Positions 23,986 through 33,181 of a stretch of DNA of 64,000 nt are shown here, piece after piece. The translations under genes were made by a program, and so were the position numbers. The DNA lies in NCBI RefSeq assembly GCF_002847285.1, contig NZ_CP025407.1, positions 6,141,001 to 6,205,000 on the forward strand. Reading direction: 5' to 3'. The first letter of the stretch is position 1. Each line of letters begins with the position of its first letter. A model generated the notes under the pieces. It made no database searches, was not told where the DNA came from, and worked only from the letters and a program-made list of their open reading frames with translations. The stretch comes from Streptomyces sp. CMB-StM0423. GTDB taxonomy: Bacteria > Actinomycetota > Actinomycetes > Streptomycetales > Streptomycetaceae.

Positions 23986-25431
23986 ATGCGCCAGTCACCA
24001 CCCGGTACCCGGCTGCCCGAGGCCGCCGGGCGCCGTGCCGCCGCACCGCTGTGGGCCGTCGTGCTCACGGCGTGCGCGGGCCAGTTCCTCGTCGTGCTCG
24101 ACGTCTCCGTCGTCAATGTCGCGCTGCCGTCCATGCGCGAGGACCTCGGGATGAGCGCGTCGGGGCTCCAGTGGGTGGTGAACCTGTACACGCTGGCCTT
24201 CGCCGGTCTCATGCTGCTCGGCGGCCGGGCCGGGGACATCTTCGGCCGCAAGCGCGTCTTCCTCGTCGGCCTCGCGGTCTTCACCGCCGCCAGCCTCGCC
24301 GGGGGCCTCGCGCAGGAGCCGTGGCAACTGCTCGTCGCGCGGGCCGTGCAGGGCGTCGGCGCCGCGGTGCTGGCGCCCTCGACGCTCACGCTGCTCACCT
24401 CGTCCGTGCCCGAGGGCCCGGTGCGGGTGCGCGCGATCGGGACGTGGACGGCGGCCGGCGCGGGCGGCGGGGCGGCCGGCTCGCTCGTCGGCGGGGTGCT
24501 GACGGACGCGCTGTCGTGGCGCTGGGTGCTGCTGATCAACGTGCCGGTCGGCGCCGCGGTCCTCACCTGCGCGGCCCTGTGGCTGGCGGAGAGCCGCGGC
24601 GGGCCGCGGCGGCGGCTCGACATCCCGGGCGCGGTCCTGGTCACCGCCGGGATCGGCGCCGTGTCGTACGGGATCGTGCAGACCGAGAGCCACGGGTGGA
24701 CGGCGGCCGCGGTGCTGCTGCCGCTCTGCGGCGGGCTGGCGCTGGTCGGGACGTTCCTGCTGGTGGAGGCCAGGACGCGGGCGCCGCTGATGCCGCTGGG
24801 GCTGTTCCGGCTGCGGTCGGTGTCGGCGGCCAACACGGCGATGTTCGTGACCGGCGCGGCGATGTTCTCGTCCTGGTACTTCCTGTCGCTCTACATGCAG
24901 AACGTCCTCGGCTACACGCCGCTCGAGGCCGGCTTCGCCTTCGTGCCGCACTCGCTGACGATCGTGGCCGCGTCGAAGCTGGCGCCGCGGGTGCTGGCCC
25001 GTACGGGCGCGAAGGCGCTGGCGATCGCGGGCGTGCTGATGGCGGCCGGCGGCTATCTGTGGCAGAGCACGGCGGACGCGGGCGGCACGTACGTCACGGA
25101 CATCGCCGGGCCCGGGATCCTGATGATGGCCGGGGTGGGCTTCATGGCCACGCCGCTGGCCCACCTGGCGACCTCGGGGGCGCCCGCGGGCGACGCGGGC
25201 GTGGTGTCGGGGGTGATGAACACGTCGCGGACGATGGGCGGTTCGCTGGGTCTCGCGGTGCTGTCGACGGTGGCCGCCACGCGCATCGGCGGCGGGTCCG
25301 GGCCCGATGCGCTGGCTTCTGGGTACTCGCTGGCGTTCCAGACGGGGGTCGGGATCCTGCTGGGCTGCGCGGCGCTGATGCTCATAGCCCTGCCCCGCCC
25401 GGCCGCCGTGCCGGGGCCGGCGAAGGCGTGA
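23986..25431 (+). CDS. MFS drug exporter, DHA2 (14-helix) family
   Basis: The 481-residue protein has about 14 membrane segments. MFS motif A is GGRAGDIFGRKRVFLVG and motif C-like GxxxGP features lie in AGAGGGAAGSLVGGVLTDALSWRW. The first helix carries LDVSVVNVALPSM, a DHA2/QacA signature. It likely exports toxic organic compounds in exchange for protons. ATG 23986 gives a short cytosolic N-terminus. No regulator is adjacent. Confidence 0.88.
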   Translation: MRQSPPGTRLPEAAGRRAAAPLWAVVLTACAGQFLVVLDVSVVNVALPSMREDLGMSASGLQWVVNLYTLAFAGLMLLGGRAGDIFGRKRVFLVGLAVFTAASLAGGLAQEPWQLLVARAVQGVGAAVLAPSTLTLLTSSVPEGPVRVRAIGTWTAAGAGGGAAGSLVGGVLTDALSWRWVLLINVPVGAAVLTCAALWLAESRGGPRRRLDIPGAVLVTAGIGAVSYGIVQTESHGWTAAAVLLPLCGGLALVGTFLLVEARTRAPLMPLGLFRLRSVSAANTAMFVTGAAMFSSWYFLSLYMQNVLGYTPLEAGFAFVPHSLTIVAASKLAPRVLARTGAKALAIAGVLMAAGGYLWQSTADAGGTYVTDIAGPGILMMAGVGFMATPLAHLATSGAPAGDAGVVSGVMNTSRTMGGSLGLAVLSTVAATRIGGGSGPDALASGYSLAFQTGVGILLGCAALMLIALPRPAAVPGPAKA

Positions 25432-25530
25432 GCGGGGCGGGGGGTGTGCGGGTGGCGCTGCCGGGCGGGGTTGCCGGCTGCTGATACGGGGCGTGCCGCC
25501 GGGTGCGGCTCCGGGTGAGCTGCCAGGGGG

Positions 25531-26721
25531 TCAGCGGGGTGTGGTCAGCCCGTCCGCGCCCGCGCCGCGGCTGAGGACGACGTCGCTGATGCGGTCGCGT
25601 ACGCGCTGGTAGCGCTCCGGGGCGTCGCCGTCGGCGAGTTCGGCGTCGAGGTCGACGACCCGCGGCGGGCCCGCGCGGTCGTGGTCCATGAACTGCGGCA
25701 GGTACTCCGCCTTGGTCACCCGCCAGCGCGCGCTGTCCGGCGCGGGCGGGGAGAAGGTGAAGCGGGCGATGGTGCCCTGGTTGCCGCGCGGGTCGCGGGC
25801 GCCGGCGTTGTTGATCATGCGGCCGGCGATCTGGTCGCCCATGCCGTAGACCACCCAGGTGCCGTTGACCTTCTCGTACGCCTGCGGCACGTGCGCGTGC
25901 GTGCCGAGGATCAGATCGACGTCCGGCGCCCCGGCCGAGCGCGAGCCGGTCAGCTCGCGGGCGAGCTGCCGCTGCGTGGCGTCCGGCGCGTCCTGCCACT
26001 CGGTGCCCCAGTGCAGGCTGACCACGACGATGTCGGCGCCCGCCCGGCGGGCCCGGCGCGCGTCCGAGACGATCCGCTCGGGGTCGGTGACGTTGACCGC
26101 CCACGGCTGGTCCTGCGGCGGCTCGGTGCCGTTCGTGCCGTACGTGTAGGCGAGTTGGGCCACCGTCGCGCCCCCCGCCTCCAGCAGCGCGGGCCGCTGC
26201 GCCTCGGCGGGGGTGCGGGCGGAGCCGGTGTGGGCGACGCCGGCGGCGTCGAGGGCGTCGAGGGTGCGGCCGATGCCCTGGGAGCCGGCGTCGAGGGTGT
26301 GGTTGGAGGCGGTGGAGCAGGAGTCGTAGCCGGTGTCCCTGGCCGCGGCGGCGAGTTGCGGCGGGGAGACGAAGACGGGGTAGCCGGTGTACGGGCCGCC
26401 GGCCGGTCCGTAGACGGTCTCCATGTGGCAGATCGCCAGGTCGGCGGCGGAGATGACGGGCTTCACGCCGTCGAGCATCGGGCGGAAGTCGTGGCCTTTG
26501 CCGCCCGCGTCGCGGTTCGCCTGCTGGATCACCGAGTCGTGCGGGAGGATGTCGCCCGTGGCGACGAGGGTGAAGGGCGCCCGCGCCTCCTTGCCGGGGG
26601 CCTTGCCGTCGTCGGACGTGGTGCCGGCGGGCCCGTGGGCACAGGCGGTGGCGGCGGCGAGCAGGGCGGCGCTGACCACCAGCGTCGTAGCGGTAGTACT
26701 AGTCGTTTTATATCCGCGCAT
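25531..26721 (-). CDS. CapA-family metallophosphatase-like lipoprotein
   Basis: The 396-residue precursor has a hydrophobic leader ending LAAATAC (possible lipobox). The PGA_cap domain shows ATGDILPH, HMETVY, TASNHTLDAG, SLHWGTEW and GTHAHVPQ, which supply the metal-binding Asp, Asn and His residues. Family members (CapA/PgsA) act in poly-gamma-glutamate handling or as phosphoesterases outside the membrane. No capB/capC genes are nearby, so capsule synthesis is not implied. ATG 26721 is chosen as it gives the leader directly. Confidence 0.82.
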   Translation of the reverse strand: MRGYKTTSTTATTLVVSAALLAAATACAHGPAGTTSDDGKAPGKEARAPFTLVATGDILPHDSVIQQANRDAGGKGHDFRPMLDGVKPVISAADLAICHMETVYGPAGGPYTGYPVFVSPPQLAAAARDTGYDSCSTASNHTLDAGSQGIGRTLDALDAAGVAHTGSARTPAEAQRPALLEAGGATVAQLAYTYGTNGTEPPQDQPWAVNVTDPERIVSDARRARRAGADIVVVSLHWGTEWQDAPDATQRQLARELTGSRSAGAPDVDLILGTHAHVPQAYEKVNGTWVVYGMGDQIAGRMINNAGARDPRGNQGTIARFTFSPPAPDSARWRVTKAEYLPQFMDHDRAGPPRVVDLDAELADGDAPERYQRVRDRISDVVLSRGAGADGLTTPR

Positions 26722-26911
26722 GTGTCGAATGCACAGGAGCGGGATAAGGCATACAAGAAGCCTTGCCGGGGCTGTCCCCTGAACGGCGGCCCGGGATCGC
26801 GCGTATGCGTCGCCGACTGCCCGCGTGCTCGAATGCTGACGGAGTATGAGTAAAGGGGCTTTACGGTCTTCCCAACCGCGGGGGACTGCGTTATACATAT
26901 ATCCGGCGGCG

Positions 26912-26923
26912 AGAACGTGTTCT
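26912..26923. promoter_or_regulatory. KstR-like inverted repeat upstream of the MaoC gene
   Basis: AGAACGTGTTCT is a perfect palindrome around a 2-base centre with the AACnnGTT core of KstR sites, though the outer T/A of the consensus are G and T here. A TTATACATAT stretch (26891-26900), a possible -10, lies just upstream. Confidence 0.5.
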
Positions 26924-26945
26924 TGTTGCACGTTCCGGCCGCGCC

Positions 26946-27009
26946 CCGAGAGCGACCCCGGCGTGCCGACTGGTGCGGACGGCACGCCGGGGTCTTCCCG
27001 TGCTCTCGG
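26946..27009 (+). promoter_or_regulatory. large hairpin in the leader of the MaoC-like gene
   Basis: A 15-bp perfect stem (26954-26968 with 26980-26994, 11-base loop) is extended by CCGAGAGC (26946-26953) pairing with GCTCTCGG (27002-27009) across a 7-base bulge. It lies between the putative promoter/operator and the start codon at 27131, so it may act as an attenuator or stabilise the leader. The rest of 26722-27130 holds no recognisable gene. Confidence 0.5.
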
Positions 27010-27130
27010 CCGCAGTGTCCACGTACCACGCACCCCCGTCCCCACGGCTGCGCCGGGCCCGCGGCCCCTTTCGACTTCGACACCTCGGGCCGCGGGCGCG
27101 CCCGCGGTCGGCCAAGGAGCCAGCGCCACC

Positions 27131-27994
27131 ATGCCCATCGACGCCGCCCGGGCCCTCGCCGGCGCACCCCGCGAGACCAGGATCGCCTGGACCCGCAAGG
27201 ACGTTCTCCTCTACCACCTCGGCATCGGCGCGGGACGACCCGCCACCGACCCGGCCGAGCTGCGCTACGTCCTGGAGGACCGGCTGCGCGTGCTGCCCGG
27301 CTTCGTCACCGTCGCCGGCGACGGCGGCGTGGCCGGCGAGGGCGCGGGGCTCGACGCCCCCGGCATCGACGTCGACCTCACCGCCGTACTCCACGGTGCC
27401 CAGCGCATCGGACTGCACCGCCCGCTGCCGCCCGCAGGCGAGGCGACCCGCACCTCGCGCATCGCCGCCGTGTACGACAAGGGCAAGGCCGCCGTGCTGG
27501 TGCTGCGCACCGAGGCGGCCGACGCGGACGGCCCGCTGTGGACCTCCGACACCCAGCTCTACGTCCGCGGCGAAGGCGGCTTCGGCGGCGACCGCGGCCC
27601 GTCGCCGCGCCTGCCCGACCCCGAGGGCCCGCCGGCGCACGTCGTCGACCGCGGCATCCGCGAGGACCAGGCGCTGCTCTACCGCCTGTCCGGCGACTGG
27701 AACCCGCTGCACGCCGACCCGGAGTTCGCCGCCCTCGCCGGCTTCGACCGGCCGATCCTGCACGGGCTGTGCTCGTACGGCATGGCGCTGAAGGCGGCGG
27801 TGGACACGGTCCTGGCCGGCGACCCCGGGCGGGTGCGGTCATACGCGACGCGCTTCGCGGGGGTGGTGTACCCGGGGGAGACGCTGCGGATCCGGCTGTG
27901 GCCGGAGGGCGGCGGCCGGATCCGGCTGACCGCGAGCGCCGTGGAGCGGGACGAGTCCCCCGTACTCGCGGACGCACTCATCGAGCACGACTGA
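27131..27994 (+). CDS. MaoC-like hydratase/dehydratase (two hot-dog domains)
   Basis: The 287-residue protein has an N-terminal hot-dog domain (IAWTRKDVLLYHLGIGAG) and a C-terminal MaoC domain with the hydratase-2 motif YRLSGDWNPLHADPEFAALAGFDRPILHGLCSYG, including the catalytic Asp and His. Such proteins add water to trans-2-enoyl-CoA thioesters in fatty acid or steroid side-chain beta-oxidation. The KstR-like palindrome upstream fits a lipid or sterol regulon. It is transcribed alone and ends in a terminator. Confidence 0.88.
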   Translation: MPIDAARALAGAPRETRIAWTRKDVLLYHLGIGAGRPATDPAELRYVLEDRLRVLPGFVTVAGDGGVAGEGAGLDAPGIDVDLTAVLHGAQRIGLHRPLPPAGEATRTSRIAAVYDKGKAAVLVLRTEAADADGPLWTSDTQLYVRGEGGFGGDRGPSPRLPDPEGPPAHVVDRGIREDQALLYRLSGDWNPLHADPEFAALAGFDRPILHGLCSYGMALKAAVDTVLAGDPGRVRSYATRFAGVVYPGETLRIRLWPEGGGRIRLTASAVERDESPVLADALIEHD

Positions 27995-27999
27995 CCGGC

Positions 28000-28031
28000 C
28001 CCCGCCCCGGCGGTGCGCCGCCGGGGCGGGG
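28000..28031. terminator. bidirectional terminator hairpin
   Basis: CCCCGCCCCGGCGG and its complement form a perfect 14-bp stem with a TGCG loop between convergent genes. Confidence 0.8.
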
Positions 28032-28039
28032 CAGGGACT

Positions 28040-29605
28040 TCAGAGCTTGGCGTGGCGGAGGGGGACGGGGCGGGTGGGGGTGTCCTCCTCGGGGGGCGGC
28101 TCGGCGGTCTCGTCCGGTACGGAGTCGGGGGGCGGGTCGCTCAAGGGCGGTGCGTTCAGCAACTCGGCCGCCGACGGGTCGGGGACCGCCAGACGGGCCA
28201 GCCCGCAGGGGTGGGCCGGGGTCGCGTACGGCAGCCGCAGCTCGCCCCACTGCGTCCACAGCCCGCTGCCGGTGATCCACCCCGGCAGCGGCGGCAGTTG
28301 GACCAGCCGCCGCGCCGCCGGCCGCCACACCCCGAGCCGGCAGCCGCCCGGTCCTTCCAGCCGCAGCGCCACCCCGCACTGCTCCGGCGTCAGCACCTGC
28401 CCCGGTTGCATCGCGAACGGCGTCACCGCCGTGTCCCGCGGGCACAGCGCGTCCGGGAACCGCACCGGGCGCCCGCTGCCCAGCACCCCCCACCCCAGCC
28501 GGTCGCGGCCGGGGGCGTCGGAGCACAGGAGCAGCAGCCCGCTGTCGGGGTCGGCGAGCAGCAGCCGGTCGTTGCTCTCCGCGGTGAGCTGCAGCAGCGG
28601 GCTGACCTCCACGCCGTCGTGCAGCCCGACGGTCACGGCCTTCGTCCGGCCGTCCAGTTCCTGGTCGACGGCCAGCGCCCGGCCCGTACGGTCCAGCCAG
28701 CCGCGGCCCGCGCACCGGCCCGGTAGTTCGCCGACCCGCTCCGGGTGCGCCGTGCCGGCGCCGGCGAACCCGCCCCCGTACACCCGCCACACGGCGGTGG
28801 TCTCGCCGCCGGGCTCCGGGGGCGCCAGCGCGTACACCTCGGCGCTCTCCGGTGCGGGCGGCACGAGCGCGAGCCGGGGCGCGGTCACCGAGCCGAGGGT
28901 CTGCTCGGTGGTGTCGGGCCCGGAGGGGTGCAGCAGGGAGAAGGTGTGGTCGGTGCCGCCGACGAGCCGGCGGATCAGCACGCGGCCGTCGGCCAGCGGC
29001 AGGACCGTGGTCCCCGGCTCCTCCGGCTGCGCGCACGGGAGGGGGACGGTGTACGCCTCGGGGCCGTGCAGGGTCCACCGTTCGGGGAACCAGTTGCCGT
29101 CGGCGTCGGTGGCGAGGCAGGCGCCGTACGTGCCGTCAGCGGTGAGGGTGAATCCGGCCCGGCCGACGGGACGGCCGGGGGCGGCGGCCGGGGAAGCGGC
29201 GGTGGGCGGGGCGGCGTGGCGTCCCGGGGGGCCCGGGGGCGTCGTCGCGGTGACCGCGACCATCGCGGCGGCGGCCTTTCCCGTCCCGCCCGGGGCGGCG
29301 ACCCCGGCGTCCGCGGCGGGCCCCGTCCCGGGCCGGGGTGCCGGGCCCGCGGCTCCGGGTTCCCCCCCAACGGCGGACGCTGCCACAGGAGTTGGTGCTC
29401 CCGCAGGCGTCGGTGGTCCCGGGTCCGCCGGTGCCTCGGCGGCCGGCGCCCCCGTCTCCGTACCCGCGGGCGCCGCGTCCGGACCCGGTACCGCATCCGG
29501 CGCCCGCGCCGCGTCCGCCGCCGCATCCGCCGCCGCGGTCGCCGGGGCGGGCACGCCCGCCGTCCCCGTCGTCCCTGAAGGAATCGATTCTGCAATGGGC
29601 CTCAT
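28040..29605 (-). CDS. hypothetical protein, Ala/Pro-rich N-terminus and beta-rich C-terminus
   Basis: The 521-residue product starts at ATG 29605 behind a strong GGAGGTGA. Residues 1-145 are low-complexity Ala/Pro/Gly, without signal peptide. Residues about 150-480 consist of repeated short beta-like segments with Trp/Gly turns (DGNWFPERWTLHG, DGRVLIRRLVGG, AVWRVYGGGF, DSGLLLLCSD, LGVWRPAARRLV), suggesting a propeller-like fold. It ends in an acidic Pro/Glu tail. I do not recognise the family. The good ribosome site and codon bias say it is real. Confidence 0.65.
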   Translation of the reverse strand: MRPIAESIPSGTTGTAGVPAPATAAADAAADAARAPDAVPGPDAAPAGTETGAPAAEAPADPGPPTPAGAPTPVAASAVGGEPGAAGPAPRPGTGPAADAGVAAPGGTGKAAAAMVAVTATTPPGPPGRHAAPPTAASPAAAPGRPVGRAGFTLTADGTYGACLATDADGNWFPERWTLHGPEAYTVPLPCAQPEEPGTTVLPLADGRVLIRRLVGGTDHTFSLLHPSGPDTTEQTLGSVTAPRLALVPPAPESAEVYALAPPEPGGETTAVWRVYGGGFAGAGTAHPERVGELPGRCAGRGWLDRTGRALAVDQELDGRTKAVTVGLHDGVEVSPLLQLTAESNDRLLLADPDSGLLLLCSDAPGRDRLGWGVLGSGRPVRFPDALCPRDTAVTPFAMQPGQVLTPEQCGVALRLEGPGGCRLGVWRPAARRLVQLPPLPGWITGSGLWTQWGELRLPYATPAHPCGLARLAVPDPSAAELLNAPPLSDPPPDSVPDETAEPPPEEDTPTRPVPLRHAKL

Positions 29606-29781
29606 CCGGTTCCCTCACCTCCGCACGCGAAGGTAGTTTTCGCACGTCACGGCAATCGGCGCGGCGCCGGTCACTTCACACATAAGGGTGGCGGATCCGC
29701 CGTTCCGCTTCGCCGCGCCGCCCCCTGTGCTTGCCGGTGGGCGCCGCACTGGGGCCCGGCCGGCGGAGGTAGCCTTGCCCC

Positions 29782-30714
29782 GTGCCTGCACTTGCCGACG
29801 TCGTCGCCGCGCTCGAAGCCCTCTGGCCCGCCGGCCGCGCCGAGCCGTGGGACGCGGTCGGTACGGTGTGCGGCGACCCGGACGCCCGCGTGGAGCGCGT
29901 GCTGTTCGCCGTCGACCCGGTGCGCGAGGTCGTCGACGAGGCCGTCGAGTGGAGCGCCGACCTGCTCGTCACGCACCACCCCCTCTACCTGCGCGGTACG
30001 TCGACCGTCTCGGCCGGCACGTTCAAGGGCCGCGTCGTGCACACGCTCATCAAGAACGACGTCGCGCTGCACGTCGCCCACACCAACGCCGACCGCGCCG
30101 ACCCCGGCGTCTCCGACGCCCTCGCCGGCGCCCTCGGCCTGCGCGTCACCGGGCCCCTCGTGCCCGACGCCGACGACCCCGCGGGCCGCCGCGGCCTCGG
30201 CCGCCTCGGCGAGCTGGACGCCCCGGTGCCGCTGCGGGAGTTCGCCGACCGCGCCGCCGCGGCCCTGCCCCGTACCGCCACCGGACTGCGCGTCGCCGGC
30301 GACCCGGACGGCGAGGTCCGTACGGCCGCCGTCTGCGGCGGCTCGGGTGACGGGCTCTTCGACGCGGTGCGTGCCGCGGGCGTCGACGTCTACGTCACCG
30401 CCGACCTGCGCCACCACCCGGTCTCCGAGGCGCAGCAGCACGCCGCGCTCGCCGCCGGCGGCCGCCCGTACCTGATCGACGCGGGCCACTGGGCCAGCGA
30501 GTGGCCCTGGTGCGAGCAGGCCGCCGCGCAGTTGGACGCGATCTCGGACCGGAACGCATGGGGTCTGCGTACGCGGGTGTCGCGTATCGTGACCGACCCC
30601 TGGACCACGCACGCGCCCGCACCGGCCGCATCGGCCGCCCCGTCCGCGGGCACCGCGGGATCCCCCGCGCCCCACGCCAGCCTTGCCCCTACGAGCCCGG
30701 AGCTGCCAGCTTGA
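29782..30714 (+). CDS. Nif3-like dinuclear metal-centre protein (YbgI/DUF34)
   Basis: The 310-residue protein carries family motifs LLVTHHPLYLRG (paired His), VALHVAHTNADRADPGVSDALA and DLRHHPVSEAQQHA with the late GHWASEWPW. These supply the two-metal site of the hexameric/toroidal Nif3 family. A role as GTP cyclohydrolase-like or metal-delivery hydrolase has been suggested for relatives but is unsettled. The GTG start at 29782 follows GGAGGT. It is the first gene of a three-gene operon; its TGA overlaps the next TTG (TTGA). Confidence 0.9.
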   Translation: MPALADVVAALEALWPAGRAEPWDAVGTVCGDPDARVERVLFAVDPVREVVDEAVEWSADLLVTHHPLYLRGTSTVSAGTFKGRVVHTLIKNDVALHVAHTNADRADPGVSDALAGALGLRVTGPLVPDADDPAGRRGLGRLGELDAPVPLREFADRAAAALPRTATGLRVAGDPDGEVRTAAVCGGSGDGLFDAVRAAGVDVYVTADLRHHPVSEAQQHAALAAGGRPYLIDAGHWASEWPWCEQAAAQLDAISDRNAWGLRTRVSRIVTDPWTTHAPAPAASAAPSAGTAGSPAPHASLAPTSPELPA

Positions 30715-31454
30715 ACGCCGCGCCCGCCGACCAGATCCGCCTGCTGGACGTCCAGGCCCTCGACGTCCGCCTCACCCAGCTCCAGCACCGCCGCCGTACC
30801 CTCCCGGAACACGAGGAGGTCGCCGGCCTGGAGGCCGACCTCGCGCAGCACCGCGACCTCCTCGTCGCCGCGCAGACCGAGGAAAGCGACACCGAGCGGG
30901 AGCAGGCCAAGGCCGAGAAGGACGTCGACCAGGTGCGCCAGCGCGCCGCGCGCGACCAGCAGCGGCTGGACTCCGGCGCGGTGACCTCGCCCAAGGACCT
31001 GGAGAACCTGCAGCGCGAGATCGCCTCGCTGGCCCGCCGGCAGAGCGACCTGGAGGACGTCGTCCTGGAGGTCATGGAGCGCCGCGAGACCGTGCAGGAG
31101 CGGGTGGCGGAGCTGACCGGCCGGGTCGAGTCGGTTCACGCCAAGATCACGGACGCCACGGCGCGGCGCGAAGCGGCGCTCGGCGAGATCGACGCCGAGG
31201 CCGGCACGGTCACCAAGGAGCGCGCGGCCGCCGCCGGCGAGATCCCCGCGGACCTGCTGAAGCTGTACGACAAGCTGCGCGAGCAGCAGGGCGGCGTCGG
31301 CGCGGCCCGGCTGTACCAGCGGCGCTGCGAGGGCTGCCGGCTGGAGTTGAACATCACGGAGATCAACGAGGTACGGGCCGCGGCCCCCGACACCGTCGCA
31401 CGGTGCGAGAACTGCCGCCGGATCCTGGTCCGTACACCCGAATCCGGCCTCTGA
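30711..31454 (+). CDS. coiled-coil protein with C4 zinc ribbon
   Basis: The 247-residue protein is a long helical coiled coil (residues about 10-185, rich in Glu/Arg/Gln heptads) followed by a zinc ribbon: RCEGCRLELNI ... ARCENCRRILV. The domain order matches the DUF164/C4-type zinc-ribbon family found between Nif3 and RNase H genes in mycobacteria and streptomycetes. The TTG start at 30711 overlaps the Nif3 stop and has GGAG at 30698-30701. It probably binds nucleic acid or protein; no enzymatic motif is seen. Confidence 0.88.
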   Translation: MNAAPADQIRLLDVQALDVRLTQLQHRRRTLPEHEEVAGLEADLAQHRDLLVAAQTEESDTEREQAKAEKDVDQVRQRAARDQQRLDSGAVTSPKDLENLQREIASLARRQSDLEDVVLEVMERRETVQERVAELTGRVESVHAKITDATARREAALGEIDAEAGTVTKERAAAAGEIPADLLKLYDKLREQQGGVGAARLYQRRCEGCRLELNITEINEVRAAAPDTVARCENCRRILVRTPESGL

Positions 31455-32692
31455 TGCCCGGCCCGGCCCGGCGCGCGTTCACCGTCGAGGCGGACGGCGG
31501 CTCGCGGGGGAACCCGGGGCCCGCGGGGTACGGCGCCGTGGTGCGCGACGCGGACGGCGCGGTGCTGGCGGAGGACGCGGCGTACGTCGGGGTGGCGAGC
31601 AACAACGTCGCCGAGTACCGCGGGCTGATCGCCGGGCTGCGGGCGGTGCGCGGGCTCGACCCGGACGCGGAGGTCCGGGTGCGGATGGACTCCAAGCTCG
31701 TCGTCGAGCAGATGTCGGGGCGCTGGAAGATCAAGCACCCCGGGATGCGTGAACTGGCCGCCGAGGCGCGGGAGGTCTTCCCGCCGGGGCGGGTGTCGTA
31801 CGAGTGGATTCCGCGGGAGAAGAACAAGTACGCCGACCGGCTCGCGAACGAGGCGATGGACGCGGGCAGGCGCGGCGAGCAGTGGCGCGCGGAGGCGTCG
31901 CGGGCGGAGCCGGCCGCGGGGACCGGCGGTGCCGGGACGCGGGAGGGCTCCGGCGCGCGGCGCGAGGGCGGCGTACGGGGCGAAGGTGCTGTCCGGGCCG
32001 AGGGCGGCGTACGGGCCGAGGGGACCGGCAAGTCCGCGACCCCGGCGGTGGGTTGGGGCACCGATCTCGGGGCACCCACCACGTTCCTCCTGCTCCGCCA
32101 CGGCGAGACCGCCCTCACCCCCCAGAAACGGTTCTCCGGCACCGGCGGCAGCGACCCCGAACTCTCCGCCACCGGCCGCGGCCAGGCCGCGGCCGCCGCC
32201 GGGCTCCTCGCCGCCCGCGGCACCGTCCAGGCCGTGGTCAGCTCTCCGCTGCGCCGCTGCCGCGAGACCGCGGCGGCGGCGGCCGGGCGGCTCGGGCTGG
32301 ACATCCGGGTCGAGGACGGGCTGCGGGAGACGGACTTCGGCGCCTGGGAGGGGCTGACGTTCGCGGAGGTGCGGGAGCGCCACCCCGAAGACCTCGCCGA
32401 GTGGCTGCGCTCCACGAAGGCCGCGCCGAGCGGCGGCGGGGAGTCCTTCGCCGAGGTCAGCCGCCGCGTCGCGGTCGCGCGCGACAAGCTCCTCGCGCGG
32501 TACGCGGGCCGCACGGTGCTGCTCGTGACGCACGTGACGCCGATCAAGACGCTGGTCCGGCTGGCGCTGGGGGCGCCCCCGGAGTCGCTGTACCGGATGG
32601 AGCTGTCGCCGGCGGGGGTGTCCGAGGTCGCGTACTACGCGGACGGGCACGCGAGCGTACGTCTGCTGAACGACACGTCGCACCTGCGCTGA
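31454..32692 (+). CDS. bifunctional RNase HI / CobC-type acid phosphatase
   Basis: The 412-residue protein has an N-terminal RNase HI domain: DGGSRGNPGPAGYGAV, catalytic acid residues in NNVAEYRGLIAGL and RMDSKLVVEQM, and the late EKNKYADRLANEA. A Gly/Arg/Glu-rich linker with repeats (GGVRGEGAVRAEGGVRAEG) follows. The C-terminal histidine-phosphatase domain has LLRHGETALTPQKRFSG and LVTHVTPIK. Orthologues (Rv2228c type) remove RNA from RNA-DNA hybrids and dephosphorylate alpha-ribazole phosphate in B12 synthesis. ATG overlaps the upstream TGA by one base (TGATG). The linker is longer than usual. Confidence 0.92.
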   Translation: MPGPARRAFTVEADGGSRGNPGPAGYGAVVRDADGAVLAEDAAYVGVASNNVAEYRGLIAGLRAVRGLDPDAEVRVRMDSKLVVEQMSGRWKIKHPGMRELAAEAREVFPPGRVSYEWIPREKNKYADRLANEAMDAGRRGEQWRAEASRAEPAAGTGGAGTREGSGARREGGVRGEGAVRAEGGVRAEGTGKSATPAVGWGTDLGAPTTFLLLRHGETALTPQKRFSGTGGSDPELSATGRGQAAAAAGLLAARGTVQAVVSSPLRRCRETAAAAAGRLGLDIRVEDGLRETDFGAWEGLTFAEVRERHPEDLAEWLRSTKAAPSGGGESFAEVSRRVAVARDKLLARYAGRTVLLVTHVTPIKTLVRLALGAPPESLYRMELSPAGVSEVAYYADGHASVRLLNDTSHLR

Positions 32693-32879
32693 GACATCCT
32701 TTTCGCTGATCCCACGGGCGGTGGTCACCGACCGTGCTCCGCGCTGCCCGCCTACTAGTACGGATGTACATGTCGAGGAGTTCGTCGCCTCCGCCCGCCG
32801 CGTCTCGGCCGGCGAGCCGCGCGAGCCCGAGGCCCTGGCCCGGCTCCTCTACGACTACTTCAGCGACACCGACCAGATG

Positions 32880-33043
32880 CGCGCCGTGCGGAACGGCGCC
32901 CCGAGGTTGACGATGAGCAACGCCGCCGGCATCGGCGGCAGCGTCAGCCGGGCGTACGGCGGCACACCCTCCAGGTGGTAAAGGTCATCGATCAGCCCGT
33001 CCAGCGGCGGTCGCGGCACTCTGGACACGTACTCCACGCCCAC
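32880..33043 (-). pseudogene. fragment of an AraC-type regulator (N-terminal DUF6597-like part)
   Basis: The minus-strand frame from 33043 reads VEYVSRVPRPPLDGLIDDLY and continues YARLTLPPMPAALLIVNLGAPFR, the usual opening of one AraC-regulator subfamily. It then meets unrelated residues and a stop at 32855. No HTH follows. On the plus strand, 32768-32880 also looks coding-like without start or family. The 489-bp gap 32693-33181 therefore appears to be gene debris. Confidence 0.55.
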
Positions 33044-33181
33044 AGTATCGCCGACACCCCGCCTGGCATGGCGCGCCGGGATGGTCCGGCCGCGCTGCCA
33101 CCGGTATCGAGCCGGCGCCGATCCCCGACGGGCACCCGGCGGATTCGGACCCCCACTGCACCCCGCTGTGTGAAGAGCTGC

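Noticed and set aside
33097..33175. Possible tRNA 3' half on the minus strand (TCCGAATCC-like loop)
   Set aside because: The T-stem does not pair and no anticodon or acceptor arm can be drawn.
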